Shown here in pieces: positions 20,634-32,574 of a stretch of DNA of 64,000 nucleotides. How positions within the stretch are numbered: position 1 is the stretch's first letter; each line of letters opens with the position of its first letter. Source of the DNA: Corylus avellana (lineage: Eukaryota; Streptophyta; Magnoliopsida; Fagales; Betulaceae); NCBI RefSeq assembly GCF_901000735.1, contig NC_081545.1, forward strand, positions 15,646,963-15,710,962, in the 5' to 3' direction. Made by a program: the position numbers and the translations under genes. The notes beneath the pieces are model-generated. The model worked only from the letters and a program-made list of their open reading frames with translations. It searched no databases and was not told the DNA's origin.

Positions 20634-22500
20634 TTTTTCAAAAATATGATGTGGTTTTTATTTTTTTATTTTTTAATTGCTGGTGTGATGTGTAAGCGAA
20701 ATTAAGCCTAAACCTTAATTAGCAACTTTGCTCTAAAAGCTCCCCAATACGGCCAGCCACTTAATGTTCTTGGAAATTCGAAATTTGGGCTAAATTGAGA
20801 CACACTACTAAAAAAAAAGACCTATCTTGGCACATGTTTTTCCAGCACGTGTACGATGCACATAAAAAAAGTGTTGGTAACAAAACAAGCGTTGGTATTT
20901 TAATATAAGTGCAGGCAAATAAGCGTCGTCTCCTTAAAATCAAATCTTTTAAAAATTTGCTTTTTAGCCAAATTGAGATTTGAGTCTTATTTTGACCTAA
21001 CCCCACTTATTAGGCAGCCACCTCTTCCTCCACTCAAAATCTTGAGCGAACTCTTGGTTAATTCTTCAATTCCAACTCAGAAACCTACACTCCGTAAGTA
21101 TTCTCTCGAATTTCTCTTTGATTTTCTATTTAACACGACTATTGGTTTGTGGAAATCATGATTATTCAATTTATTTAATGGGAGCAAGAATCTTTTATTT
21201 TTTTTCCTTAGAAATTTTTGGCAGAATAAAAGCTTTTCTTCGTTCTTATGTGTTAGATCTATTCAAAAAGATCTCTTCTAATAAATTTAAAGAGATTAAA
21301 AAACATTAACTAGAAATACAATTTTAAGGAAGTTGGATTGTATAAAAGAAAATTTTCAGGGATCAAAAATTAAAAAACCTTTTTTAATATTTGTTTTTAG
21401 AGGTGGGGGCCCCTTGGTTTCGTATGTGCATATGATCAATGCATGCGTTGGTTCGGGACCTAGAGGGGAATTACCGCCCTTCCCTCCAAGTGCATTCATT
21501 TTTTTTTAAATTTTTTTTAGGAAATGCTTACAAAGAGGATTCTTATCACTCCTGATTCGAAAGAAAGAAGAAGTAGGTGGGCTCCCCAACAATAAACCCA
21601 GAACAAACTAAACAGTGCGATAATAATTATACAAGGTAGGAAGTGGGTTAAACAAGTGATCCGATCCTCTAAACCGCTCAAAGACGTTACAGAAGCAAAA
21701 GGGGTACATACTAAGTATGAACCCCCAATTAAAACTAGCAACAACCACTGTAAAGTGATTGATGCTGAAGGGGCACTGTAGTAGTCCGTTGAAGGGACTG
21801 TAGTAAAGAGAGGAAACCAACATAAATTCGGTTGCAAAAGTCTCCACAAAAGGATCAACACACCTAAGAGCTAGGAGACAGCAACCCACCAAAAAACACA
21901 AGCAACAGAAAACAAAACGAGCTGCAAATCACAAGCAAAATAAAAATACATTAAAAATAAAGAAGACAGCAAAAAAGCCCACTGAAAAGCCGCTTCACCA
22001 GAAGGATTGCATATTCATAATTACATAAAAATACCCTTTTGCCACTATAGTTATAGTTTACCGCGAGTTAATTAGGATCCCAAAAGGATTGCACGACCCT
22101 TGCATATGAGGCATAAACATATAATATACTTATAGCATAAGCCACAAGGGGATGTTTTTACAGAAAATCATATATCTAATAAAAGTTTTACAGCAACTGT
22201 TTTATTATTGTCGTGATAAATTAAAGGCTCGATGACCACACACTTGTTTAAATAGGCTTATCTATTTACTAGCTAGAGTCTTCGATCTGATCACTCCATA
22301 TTCCTTTCCACCCTATAAATTAATTGCGTTGAGAAAGGAGTCGAGGGTCATGGGACACATGGCATCATGACAGGCATTGGATCTCTTTCAAGAGATCCTA
22401 GCCGTGAATTCTAGAATCTAGAATTCCCACTTAATTTCAGGGGATCCTGGTTCAGGGCAACTAGAGGAAATGATCGAAGCTGTTGCTGGATTGATTTGTT
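20634..22500. repeat. Duplicated non-coding block C
   Basis: Second copy of block B, several percent diverged over most of its length. It has the same landmark motifs and includes a CACTACTAAAAAA motif at about 20804 and the retroposon at 21500-22000. It lies on the 3' side of Ank2. No coding frame is credible. Confidence 0.7.
21500..22000 (-). mobile_element. Poly(A)-tailed retroposon, copy in block C
   Basis: Orthologous to the insertion at 19606-20140, so it was present before the block duplicated. It has the same T-tract (minus-strand A tail) and the ATTCAT repeats at its edges. Confidence 0.5.
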
Positions 22501-22753
22501 CAAGTAAGAAAAATTGACGCGCGGCCACAGTACCGTATGTCACAGGACGAGATTTAAAAATAAAATACAAATAGAGAAATAGTAGAAAAAAAAAAAAAAA
22601 AAAAACCTCTTATTTCTTTGATGATCTTTACATTAATGCATGATAATTCCTATTTATAGGAAAAATGTGGTACCCAAGACAATACAAGATAATCAAAACA
22701 CTAGAATTTGATTACAACCACACCTTGGAAATAACATATATAATGAAAAACCT
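22501..22753. other. Ank2 3' flank
   Basis: Short non-coding flank with a long A-tract (about 22590-22605). A probable 3' UTR lies next to the stop codon at 22754. Confidence 0.5.
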
Positions 22754-24350
22754 TTACATTCTTACATCGTAAAAAGCCCACATAATTCTATCATCCTTCC
22801 AAGTGACGAGCGTATTGAAGGCAATGTTAGACACAAGAAAGAAAGAGAAAAACAAAAAATAAGGAAGCCAATAACTTGGAAACGGAGCTGTGATTGCTAT
22901 GGACGTGCCATAGGACATAAAGAGGAGTCCAAAGGATACTACCAGCAGGACACTAGGAAGACTAGGAGGGAGGACTATGACCATTAAGATTAGTGGTATA
23001 TAAAAGCTTAAACTATTGATAATCACGAGTAGATGGAAAAAGGGTCTGGCCATGATTACTGTCCCTGCGCGGTGTGGGGGTTGACTGACTTCACTACTTG
23101 CATTGGTAATGGTATTGAACTGATTATCTTGCCAAAATCCTCCCGGAGGACTGAGTGCTGATTGGTAGGCGATTGTTACAAGCAGTACAGCAACCACCAG
23201 CAGCATATTGCGCATGTCGTTTGACATTAGCGTTCTCTGACGAAAGAACCATGTGAATAACTTCTCATTAATTGGGATAGGAGATCTTAAATAATCTGCA
23301 AAAGGACCCGTAGAACGAGATGAAGCACTTTTTGCTCCAGCACGGCATAGCATATTCCTCATCTCTTGGTTGTCCACTTGTGTTTGCATATCCACCGCGA
23401 TGTCCAGAGCAGTAAAACCCTCAAAAATTTCAAAGTTTACACGGGCTCCCAAATCTAATATCCACCTCACGACCTGTACGTGCATAATTAATTATTTCCC
23501 ATCACTGTAAAATAGTCTACATTATTTAGCCCATCCTCATCCAAAAATTAAAATGGACAAAAATAAAAGCAAATGTTACAAATTAATGAAAGAAAGAACG
23601 CAAAATGTCGCTACAAATGCTTATAAATAAAATGAGTTGGAGATAATTTTTAGCATGTTATGGAGATTGAATCCTTACTGCTACTTCTTTGCATATTTCT
23701 AGATAAACCTCTATTTTACTACTTCAGTAGAAAACATAGTAGAAAAAACTTGCCTGAGGTTGATTTTTGGATGCTGCAATGTGCAACACAGTGTTACCAT
23801 TCAAATCTTGAACATTCAGTAACCTCCTCCCCCATGATTTCGCTTCTTCAAACCAGGCACGCCGAAGCCATCCAACAAGGACCTGAAAGGCATCTAACTT
23901 GTCATTTTTCAGTGCAACATGCAGGGCAGTCTCCTTTCGACTTGTCACATCTCTAATACATTTGGGGTAGAATTTTAGAAAATTAGCCAAGAGACGGAGG
24001 TGGCCTGTTTGAGCTGCATAATGTAAAGGATTCATACCACCCTTTCCTTGTGCACAAACAAGGTCCTTATGAGTTGTAAGTAGCTCGCGCACCAATTGGT
24101 CTTGGTTATTATGCATAGCAAGGAGTAAGGGGGTGAAGCCATTTGGGTTAAGCTTCTTAGCAAATGATGGCTTTAACATCATCATCTCCATGGCAAACTC
24201 GGTCTGTCCTGCATCTGCAGCTACGTGTAAAGGCGTCTGAACAAATGAAATCTCATCGATCTTGTTCAAAACTTCTGTGTCGATTTCAATCAACGAGTAC
24301 AAGGCGTCAATGTCTCCTTGCTCGGCAGCATCCCTCAATTTCTGATCCAT
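22754..24350 (-). CDS. Ank2: BDA1-like ankyrin-repeat/PGG membrane protein
   Basis: Exon 1 is 24350-23754 (199 codons) and exon 2 is 23473-22754 (239 codons plus stop), giving 438 aa. The intron again has a GC donor (CAG|GCAAGT) and an AG acceptor (GTACAG|GTCGTGAGG). The start MDQKLRDAAEQGDIDALYSL fits the family. Ankyrin motifs: TPLHVAADAGQ, NPLHYAAQTGH, TALHVALKND, NTVLHIAASKN, FTALDIAVD. The PGG motif (LSPPGGFWQD) and four hydrophobic segments follow. It is more diverged from Ank1 and Ank3 than they are from each other, and its exon 2 keeps a longer ankyrin segment (DLGARVNFEIFEG). No frame damage was found, so it is the best candidate for a working paralogue alongside Ank1. Confidence 0.87.
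23474..23753 (-). other. GC-AG intron of Ank2
   Basis: 280 bp, donor CTCAG|GCAAGT, acceptor GTACAG|GTCGTG. Same position and phase as in Ank1 and Ank3. Confidence 0.8.
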
Positions 24351-25059
24351 TCTTAGCTTAGAACTATGATAGTTGTGGGATTAGGATAACGTACCGGAGC
24401 CATCTAATTTAACATCCCTCGGAAGACCATACAGCTGGCAGAGTCCAAGCAATGTGATTGGTTTTCCTAATTGGTGGCTGTCACCGTCTAAAGTAAACGC
24501 ACTTTGCTTGCACTATAGTCATGTCATTGTGAACGCCATAAGGATACATTAATTTCGAAGTAATTTCGAATGGGGACTTTGGTCCGCCAGAGAGAGACAC
24601 TCGAGTCTTGGTCTTTCTTTTTTGTGTTTTTCCCCAACTTCTAAAAGTAAGTTGCAACATATCATTCAACCGCTAGAATCTCATGATGAATTGTCTCTAT
24701 CTTTTTTTCTGTTCTTTTATTTTTTTTTCCACAAAAGTAATTAATGAGCCATCTAATTTGAATAATTTGACTTCCTGTACCAAGATGTCACCCACCATTT
24801 ACTAGTATATGTCTGTTACAAGCTAATTATTCCCGCATCGATTATCTGCAATCTTAATCATGTGATTAATCATGCGATAAATTATTGGATAATCTCTTTT
24901 TGAAAACCCATTTTTAAGGATGAGTAATATATTAAGTTTGTATCATATATATTATATCATGAATGAACAACCATGTCATATGGGAACAGATACAGCTTGT
25001 CAAATATGGAAAATATAGATACCTAGAGTTTAAACTTGCTTCCCGTGTTCATTTTATAG
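24351..25059 (-). promoter_or_regulatory. Ank2 upstream region
   Basis: Shares the upstream module with Ank1 and Ank3 from about 24600 onward. The segment next to the ATG (24351-24590) differs from the other two copies and includes CCAAG/ATTGG-type motifs near 24450-24470. No TATA box could be assigned with confidence. Confidence 0.4.
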
Positions 25060-25380
25060 AATCTGTTCCTTTAAAGACTTCAATACTACCTTAGAAGTTA
25101 TCTTTTTTGCTGTCATTTTATTGGCAGCGGTAGATGAACCCTTGAAAGAGATCACATTTCCTTCAACCTCTATTGCGGGACTTGATGGATTATTTCACAT
25201 TATATTTTCTTTTTTTTGACATAGCTCATTTAACTCCTTTGCAGGGTGGGAGATCACTGTTTTAGAGGCTCCAAAAAGGCCTTTTAATTTGAAAGACTAT
25301 CTTCTTATTGTATCCCGAATAAACAAGAATGGATCATGCCAATGACTTTACAACATCGATCACCAAGAACCTGTCACAAA
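25060..25380 (-). pseudogene. DCL3 C-terminal fragment 2
   Basis: Aligned with fragments 1 and 4: the acceptor-like GTGACAGGTTCTTGG at its start, recognisable PLTL/HPAKELNELC-type coding and the C-terminal dsRNA-binding stretch, but with internal deletions (the segment between about 25180 and 25200 lacks part of the domain) and frame breaks. It lies about 700 bp upstream of Ank2, the same relative place as fragment 1. Confidence 0.55.
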
Positions 25381-25929
25381 TTAAAAAATATCTAATGATT
25401 TACCAAATAAAATCAAAGAGCCTATAAAGACAAATTTCTTATAAATTTTAAAGAAGAAACAAATATAAGAATAAATACAATAATCGAACCTTGGGAAAAG
25501 TTATCAAGGAAATTTAGTTGACTTCCCAATATAAGTTTCAATTGATCTTATTATCATTTTATGGGGTTATTAATTGTTACTTCATTCTTGAAATTCATCA
25601 AAATAATTTCACCAAAACATTCCTGAGTATATTTCTCTGATGGGGATCGACCAAAAAACTGCTCCACATATATGGTTGGAGAATTTAGTAGTATTTTGCT
25701 CTAGCAAACATAATATCAACAGTTTGTACGCTCTTCCTTGCTATTTCCACCGGTATAAAATTTTAGGAAAAAGTACATTAATTTACTCCTTACTAATTGT
25801 CAAGCAATTATGTAATTAGTGTCTCCTTTTTGAGTAAAAAATGAAGAAAATATCCCAAATAAAAAATTACTCCCTGCCACATTCTCAAATACGCTCGTTA
25901 CATTGAAAATTTTCATAAAATTCAAAATT
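25381..25929. other. AT-rich spacer
   Basis: Non-coding sequence shared with 40980-41470 upstream of Ank3 (CACCAAAACATTCCTGAGTA, TGGGGATCGACC, AGCAAACATAATATCAACAG). Nothing else recognised. Confidence 0.5.
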
Positions 25930-26880
25930 TAATAGTGATTCATCTAAAATTTAATGATGACTTTTAGTACCATGTTAAAAAATATGCACTTAAAATTTTA
26001 TAAACATGTAAGTGAGAATGTGTGTGGCACTCTCACAATTGAAAGTTGGAGATATATTTTTTATTATAATTCTTTTTTTTTTTGTAAGTTATTTTTTATT
26101 ATAATCAACACCCCCTATCTTATATTTTGGTTGGACGACCTTGAGTGAGCCAATACGGCCTTGAGTAAATCCAATGTATTGGGCTTAGGGTGTGCAAAAT
26201 CATCTAGTTGGACCTATGTTAAAAGATTAATGGACCATAACTTTAAAAACCTATATACCAAAAATTTTATTTTTCAAAAATATGATGTGGTTTTTTTTTT
26301 TTTTTTTTTCGTTGGAATTGTTGGTGTGATGTGTAAGCCAAATTAAGCCTAAACCTTAATTAGCAACTTTGCTCTAAAAGCGTCTCCAATATGGCTGGCC
26401 ACTTAATGTTCTTGGAAATTCGAAATTTCGGCCAAATTTGAGACATACTACTTTAAAATTGACCTATCCCGGCACATGTTTTTCCAGCTCGTGTACGATG
26501 CACCTAAAAAAAGTGTATGTTTCAAAACAAGCATTGGTATTTTAATATAAGCGTGGGCAAATAAGCGTCGGCTCCTTAAAATCAAATCTTTTAAAAATTT
26601 ACTTTTTAGCCAAATTGAGATTTGAGTCTTATTTTGACCTAACCCTAATTCTCCAATTTAAAAACCTCACTTATTTGGCGGCCACCTCTTCCTCCATTCA
26701 AAATTTTGAGACAGCTCTACAATAATTCTTCCATTCCAGCTCAAAAACCTACACTCCGTAAGTATTGTCTCTCGAATTTCTCTTTGATTTTCTATTTCAC
26801 TCGACCATATATTTGTTGAAAAATCTTGATTATTCAATTTATTTAATGGGAGCAAGAATCTTTTATTTTTTCCTTAGAAA
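25930..26880. repeat. Duplicated non-coding block E
   Basis: Third copy of the first half of block B (TTGGACGACCTTGAG, TTGGGCTTAGGGTGTG, GTGTGATGTGTAAGCC, CCTACACTCCGTAAGTAT). It stops near 26880 where the DCL3 pseudogene flank begins and lacks the retroposon portion. Confidence 0.65.
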
Positions 26881-27744
26881 TTTTTGGTATTGATAACATG
26901 CTTAATTATTCAAAGTATTAAAACGAAAGGTCTTTCAATCGTTCTCAAGAGGAATTATAGAAACATGCTTTAGTATTTTATGGGAAAGTCATTACAAAAG
27001 TACATATATGTGAACATATAAATTACATGTATTACACTTTTTCCGTTGTTCATTTCATAGAATATGTTCATTCAGAGACTTCAATACTATTTTAGAAGCT
27101 ATCTTTTTTGCTGTCCTTTTATCCGAAGCTATAGCTGAACCCTTGAAAGAGATCTCATTTGCTTCAACCTCTATTGTAGTTGAAGCCATACCCTTGTTAG
27201 TTGTTGCCAAACTTGATGGATTCTTTCATATTATATGTTCTTTTTTGACATAGCTCATTTAACTCATTTACAGGATGAGAGATCAATGTTTCAAGAGTAA
27301 CCAAAGGCTCTAAAAGATGCATTATACTCTCAAAGACTATCTTTTTATTGTATCCTAAATCAACAAGAATGGCTCCTGCCAAAGACTCTACAACATTGCC
27401 AAGAACCTGTCACAGATTAGAAAAGATCTAATGATTTATCAAACAAAATCAAAGAAACTGAAGAGGCAAAAATTTCTTATAAAATTTAAAGAATAAACAA
27501 GATAATCAAACCTTGAGGAAAGTTGTCTTTGACTTCCACCCAAAAGTTAATTCTGGAGTCCCCAATAGATAGTTCAATTTGCTAGGACTACGCCTAATGA
27601 AGCGGATGTTACTAATTCGAATCCCCCTCCCCTCTCTTGTGCGGACATATCAAAAAAAAAGAAAAAAAAAAAAAGAGTTAATTCCAGAGATAACTTTTCA
27701 AAATTGATAATAGTTTCGACTACGTGCCTATGGAGTTGTTGTGA

Positions 27745-28742
27745 TGCTATTAAGGATATAAATCCTTAGTGATAAATGTTGATTTGTATTCCCTAAATTA
27801 AGGGATTTAGATAATATTTGTTAATCCAATTTAAGGGATATGTTTGTATTTGAAATATTTCAAATCACATATAAAGCTCTATAAATAGAGCGGTGTACTT
27901 AGATCATATATCAAGGAAAGATATAGCCTATTAAGGCTTTGATGTGTAGATGTAGGCTATATATCAAACCACCTTAATCTCTATGTTTATTCTATTTTAT
28001 TTCATTATTATTATCCAGTTTTTATATTTATCATATTATGTGTTTCTATATGGTATCAGAGCAAACAAGTTAACACCAATTGTTAGATCTGAATTGCAAT
28101 TTTTATTTTCTTTACTTCATTTTTCTCTTCTAATTGTTTTCTCTTTGATTTTAAAATGTATCAGAGAAGAAAACAATTTATGAGGTCCATTGCTTGCATA
28201 CAAAAAAAAAAAAAAAAAAAAAGAAGCCCTAAAGTTGTAGATGTTTTGGCCCTTGTTGGCCTATTTCAAGCCCATAGTTGGCTCATTCCGGTCACAGTTG
28301 CTGATGTTCAAATTCAATCCACAGTCACTGAAGTTCAAGTTTAAGGGTATCCGATCTTTCAATCAGGCGCCATCAACTCCAGCCACTCGATGTTCAACAT
28401 CAACGATCGCTAACGGACCGTTCATTTTGCGGGGGCATGTTATGGATATAAATCCTTGGTGATAAATGTTGATTTGTATTCCCTAAATTAAGGGATTTAG
28501 ATAATATTTGTTAACCCGATTTAAGGGATATGTTTATATTTGAAATATTTCAAATCACATGTAAAGCTCTATAAATAGAGCTGTGTACTCAGATCATATA
28601 TATCAATGAAAGATGTAGGCTATTAAGGCTTTGATGTGTAGATGTAGACTTTATGCCGAACCACCTTAATCTCAGTGTTTATTCTATTTCATTTAATTAT
28701 TATTATTTAGCTTTTATATTTATCATATTATGTGTTTCTATA
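27745..28742 (+). mobile_element. TRIM-like small LTR retrotransposon (about 1 kb)
   Basis: Direct repeats of about 305 bp (27745-28050 and 28438-28742, both starting TG(C/T)TAT...GGATATAAATCC and ending GTGTTTCTATA) enclose 387 bp. The primer-binding site TGGTATCAGAGC (initiator Met tRNA) follows the first repeat at 28051, and a purine-rich GCGGGGGCA precedes the second. The interior has no gag or pol. A clean target duplication was not found. It lies between exons D and E of the DCL3 pseudogene, on the opposite strand. Confidence 0.8.
28051..28062 (+). other. Primer-binding site of the TRIM-like element
   Basis: TGGTATCAGAGC, the standard initiator-Met tRNA complement used by copia-type elements, directly after the first LTR. 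Confidence 0.85.
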
Positions 28743-30370
28743 GAGGCATCTGATCATACAGTGTAATGTGAAAATCTACCTATATATCCGTAAATAATAA
28801 GGCTGCTGTTTCACCGCCCGTGGTAAGAAATGCACCAATTAATTAGTGCTTCAACAAGATCAGCAACTCTTTTACTTTTCAGCTTCCTACTTTCCCTAAC
28901 ATATATTTTTCTTGTATTAGGAAGCAACTCTTCACTTGGTGTATAACTCCTAGATCTGTCTCCAGGAATTATCCACTTTTTAGGATCAAAGCTCTCATTC
29001 CGATTAAATCCCTACAATTTGAAGTATGGAACTGAGTCACAGATACAATAAAATATTCAAAGTGGAAAATATCATCACAAGTAAGCAAAAGCAATCTAGA
29101 AACATTTATGTCACAAAACGAGCTCAAATTTTGATGCAGATGATGAAATCTTAAGTAGCTAAAGCCCTAAAATATTTTCTGAAAACAAATCCAATAAAAG
29201 AATAGTTTGGGCAGAATTATAGGTTAATTCACACCAATATTCAAGATCCTTGAGCAACAGTATTTACACAAACACAAGGAGAGGTTCATAGAAAAAAAAA
29301 AAAAAAAAAAAAAAAGGTGCCAACAAGAATGGCATGCAAGCCCATACAAGAAGAAAATAAGCAAAAAATAGAATGGCATGCAATTTTATGCTATCATGTC
29401 TGAGAACTTTTGTCCTAGATCAATACATATCAGTGTATACAAGAAGGACTACATACCTTTATGGTTGGAATGACTTCATTTTGCGTGCAATGATCCAAAT
29501 AAATCTTTTTCAAGTTGACAGCTATAAGCAAAGACTCAAGCCGATGCATGATCGAAGGAACAAATGAGAAGGAATAAAATGTAGAGATTGATATTCGTGA
29601 CATTATTCTTGAGCAAAGTTCTGGAGGCAATGCAACTGATGTATAACTCGATTCAGACAAAAAAATATATATATTTAAAATATTTAATGTTTACTAATAC
29701 AGAATAATGATGTTATAGAACAGGAACACGACCAATGATTTTAGAGATGCCCCGAGAATTTCAAACCTTTCTCTTCCTGTTTTCTGCATCTCTGAAGAAT
29801 ACTTCTCCGGTTCAGCAATGATTCTTGATCAAAACAGAGCTTAAGGCCATGCCTGTATTGGAAGGATTCAGATTAATTACAATCGTAATACATTCAAACT
29901 AGATGAAAGAACAACATGATATTTTTATTCAACAATTAAGAAACACACCGCTCTTCATAGTACTTCTTGTATGTTATGCTTCTGCCATCCCTGAGCTCCA
30001 GAAGTGAGTTTCCATTCAATCCCAAATTTCCAGATGTGCAGTACACATGACCATTGTGAGGGGTATACACCAAAGAATTCAGAAGCATGCAAATGCATAC
30101 ACAACCATCTTTAGTCTGTACACTATGAGCATAGCCATTGGGCAAAGGACAATTCCAGTGATATTCAGAAAACTTTTCACATGAAAAGAGCACAGAAGCA
30201 ATACATTCCCAATCAATGATCCTCCGATCTTTGCCAGTGGGTGGAAGCAAAAGATAATCCATCTCAATATTATCTCCCGAACAAGCTCCATCCAAAAACC
30301 TCTCTAAATTATTCAAATTATTCAAATTATGATCTATAAATTGGTTGTAATCTTTACGTGTATTATGGAT

Positions 30371-31031
30371 TGTTAGGGGTGAACACCAATTTCAAATGCT
30401 CAGCGGAATTAATCTACCTCTCTTTGTGCAAATTAAATAGTAACACAATAGCAAAATAATAATCAAACAAATCCACAAGCAAGACACTAAGATTTTTACG
30501 TGGAAAACCCTCCAATGCGAAGGTAAAAACCACGAGACCTAGTCCAGTTAAATCTTCCACTATCAACAATAATGAGTTTACAATTGTCTTCCCTAGAGAA
30601 ATATCTAGAGGTTATCACTACATCAAGAATACATGCATTCTTGGATTAAACATAAATTCATCACCCTAAAGTGGATTCCAACAAGAATAAAGAAAGATCT
30701 CATCAAGTAGGTATTAGCAACCAAGCGATTGGAGAGGAATTCCAACGATCGACAACAGTCAATATGTAGCACTCGTTGTCAAGAGCAACACTGTAAAATT
30801 GCATCAAGATCGGACGACAAACGAACCTCCAATCTCTGACAGATGTGAATAGGTGAAAACCTTTTTTTTTCTCCTTTTTCTTTTTCTTTCTCTCCCTGCG
30901 CCACACTGCTTCTTTTTCTTCTTTTTATTCTTTTTGTCATGTTATATATATATAGCACACAAAGGGTTTGAAACCCTTTGTGTTGCTGCCACGTGGGATG
31001 GTCCCCACATAAAGAGGGACCACCCCCAACA
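30371..31031 (-). repeat. Copia 3' LTR
   Basis: Ends are TGTTAGGGGTGAAC and GACCACCCCCAACA (plus strand), mutually inverted. It is followed by a purine-rich tract on the minus strand (GAGAGGAGGAGATT). Confidence 0.85.
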
Positions 31032-31047
31032 AATCTCCTCCTCTCGA

Positions 31048-32560
31048 TTATGTGGGGGGCTCCACCAAGCCCGCCGCGCTTCTGCAAATTTCAAGCTTTT
31101 GCATAGGCAACTGTTTTGTCATCATATCTGACCCATTGTCATCAGTATGGATTTTCTTAATCTGTAATAGCTTATCCTCCAGTGCATCACGAATCCAATG
31201 ACACTTAACATCGATATGTTTCGATCTTGAATGGAAAGTTGAATTCTTACTGAGATGGATGGCACTCTGACTGTCACAGTAAAGTACATACCTCTCTTGC
31301 TGTAGACCCAGTTCTTGTAAGAACTTTTTCATCCATAACAATTCTTTGGCCGCTTCAGTGATAGCAATGTACTCTGCCTCTATGGTAGACAAAGCAACAT
31401 ACTTCTGCAATCTGGACTGCCATGACACTGCTCCCCCTGAATAAGTAATCAGGTACCCTGAAGTAGATTTTCTAGAATCAATATCCCCAGCCATATCTGC
31501 GTCTGTAAACCCATCAAGCACCTGTTGCCCACTGCCGAAGCACAAACATACTCTCGAAGTACCTCTGAGATACCTGAGAATCCATTTCACAGTTGCCCAA
31601 TGTTCTTTGACAGGATTAGAAAGAAACCGACTAACAACTCCAACTGCATGAGCGATATCAGGCATCGTACACACCATGGCATACATCAAGCTACCCACGG
31701 CTGATGCGTAAGGCACTTTCTTCATTTCATCTTTTTCTTTCTCACTTGTAGGACTTTGCTTTGAACTCAACTTCAAATGCCCTGCAAGTGTAGAGCTCAC
31801 TGGTTTTGCCTTACTCATGTTGAACCTATCCAATACCTTATCGATATAACTCTCTTGTGATAGCCACAATTTTCCTTTCTTCCTATCGCGAGAGATCTTC
31901 ATACCAAGGATATGCTTTGCAGGTCCCAAGTCCTTCATAGCAAAGGACTTACTCAATTCTTTCTTTAGTCTGTCAATTTTACTAGTGTCACAACAAACAA
32001 TCAACATGTCGTCCACATATAGCAAGAGAATAATAAATTCTCCATCAGAGAATTTCTTCACAAACACACAATGATTTGATGTAGTTCTCTCATACCCATG
32101 ATCAACCATAAAAGAATCAAACTTCTTATACCACTGTCTCGGTGCCTGCTTGAGTCTGTACAAGCTCTTTTTCAACCGACACACTAGGTGTTCTTTGCCT
32201 TTAGCTGTGAACCCCTCTGGTTACTCCATATAAATTTCCTCCTCCAAGTCACCATGAAGGAAAGCAGTCTTCACATCAAGCTGTTCGATCTCCAAATTCA
32301 TTTTGGCGGCCAAACTCAAAACAACTCTGATAGAAGATATCTTTACCACGAGTGAGAAAATTTCATCAAAATCAATGCCCTTCTTTTGACTAAACCCCTT
32401 TACAACTAGTCGTGCCTTGTACCTTGGCTATGATCTGTTTGGTTCAATCTTACATTTGAACACCCATTTATTCTTGAGTGCTCTCTTGCCTTTAGGCAGT
32501 TCTACCAAATCATATGTGTGATTCTCATGCAAGGATTTCATCTCGTCTTGCATGGCTCCT
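31048..32560 (-). pseudogene. Copia reverse transcriptase and RNase H
   Basis: The long frame at 31048-32184 (378 codons) starts in the RT palm (CRLKKSLYRLKQAPRQWYKK) and has the catalytic LLYVDDMLIV, the SLMYAMVCTMPDIAHAVGVV region and RNase H motifs (DGFTDADMAGDID, STSGYLITY, STIEAEYIAITEAAKELLWM). Upstream RT codons to about 32560 are readable but broken by nonsense codons near 32224 and 32427. This is the best kept part of the element. Confidence 0.8.
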
Positions 32561-32574
32561 AACCATTGATTCTT

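Larger units (their letters stand above)
27055..30370 (-). pseudogene. DCL3: DICER-LIKE 3 pseudogene (PAZ to C-terminus), disrupted
   Basis: Exons on the minus strand: A 30370-29949 (PAZ region; SLVYTPHNGHVYCTSGNLGL), B 29852-29767, C 29653-29457 (RNase IIIa start; FVPSIMHRLESLLIAVNLKK), D from 29011 (FDPKKWIIPGD...VADLVEAL) and E 27406-27055 (VVESLAGAILVDLGYNKK plus dsRNA-binding domain). The order and motifs match DCL3, the dicer that makes 24-nt siRNAs for DNA methylation. Damage: exon C acceptor reads TG instead of AG; the exon with the RNase IIIa catalytic signature is missing; exon D has a 4-bp AATT insertion that shifts frame; exon E has a 7-bp insertion with a stop. The helicase half is absent; a copia element abuts exon A. 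DCL2/4 are less likely from the motif set. Confidence 0.75.

Noticed and set aside
28241..28462. Plus-strand frame within the TRIM-like element
   Set aside because: It crosses the polypurine tract and LTR boundary and has no gag or pol motif.
29373..29567. Plus-strand gene within the DCL3 region
   Set aside because: Antisense to DCL3 exon C and its donor site.
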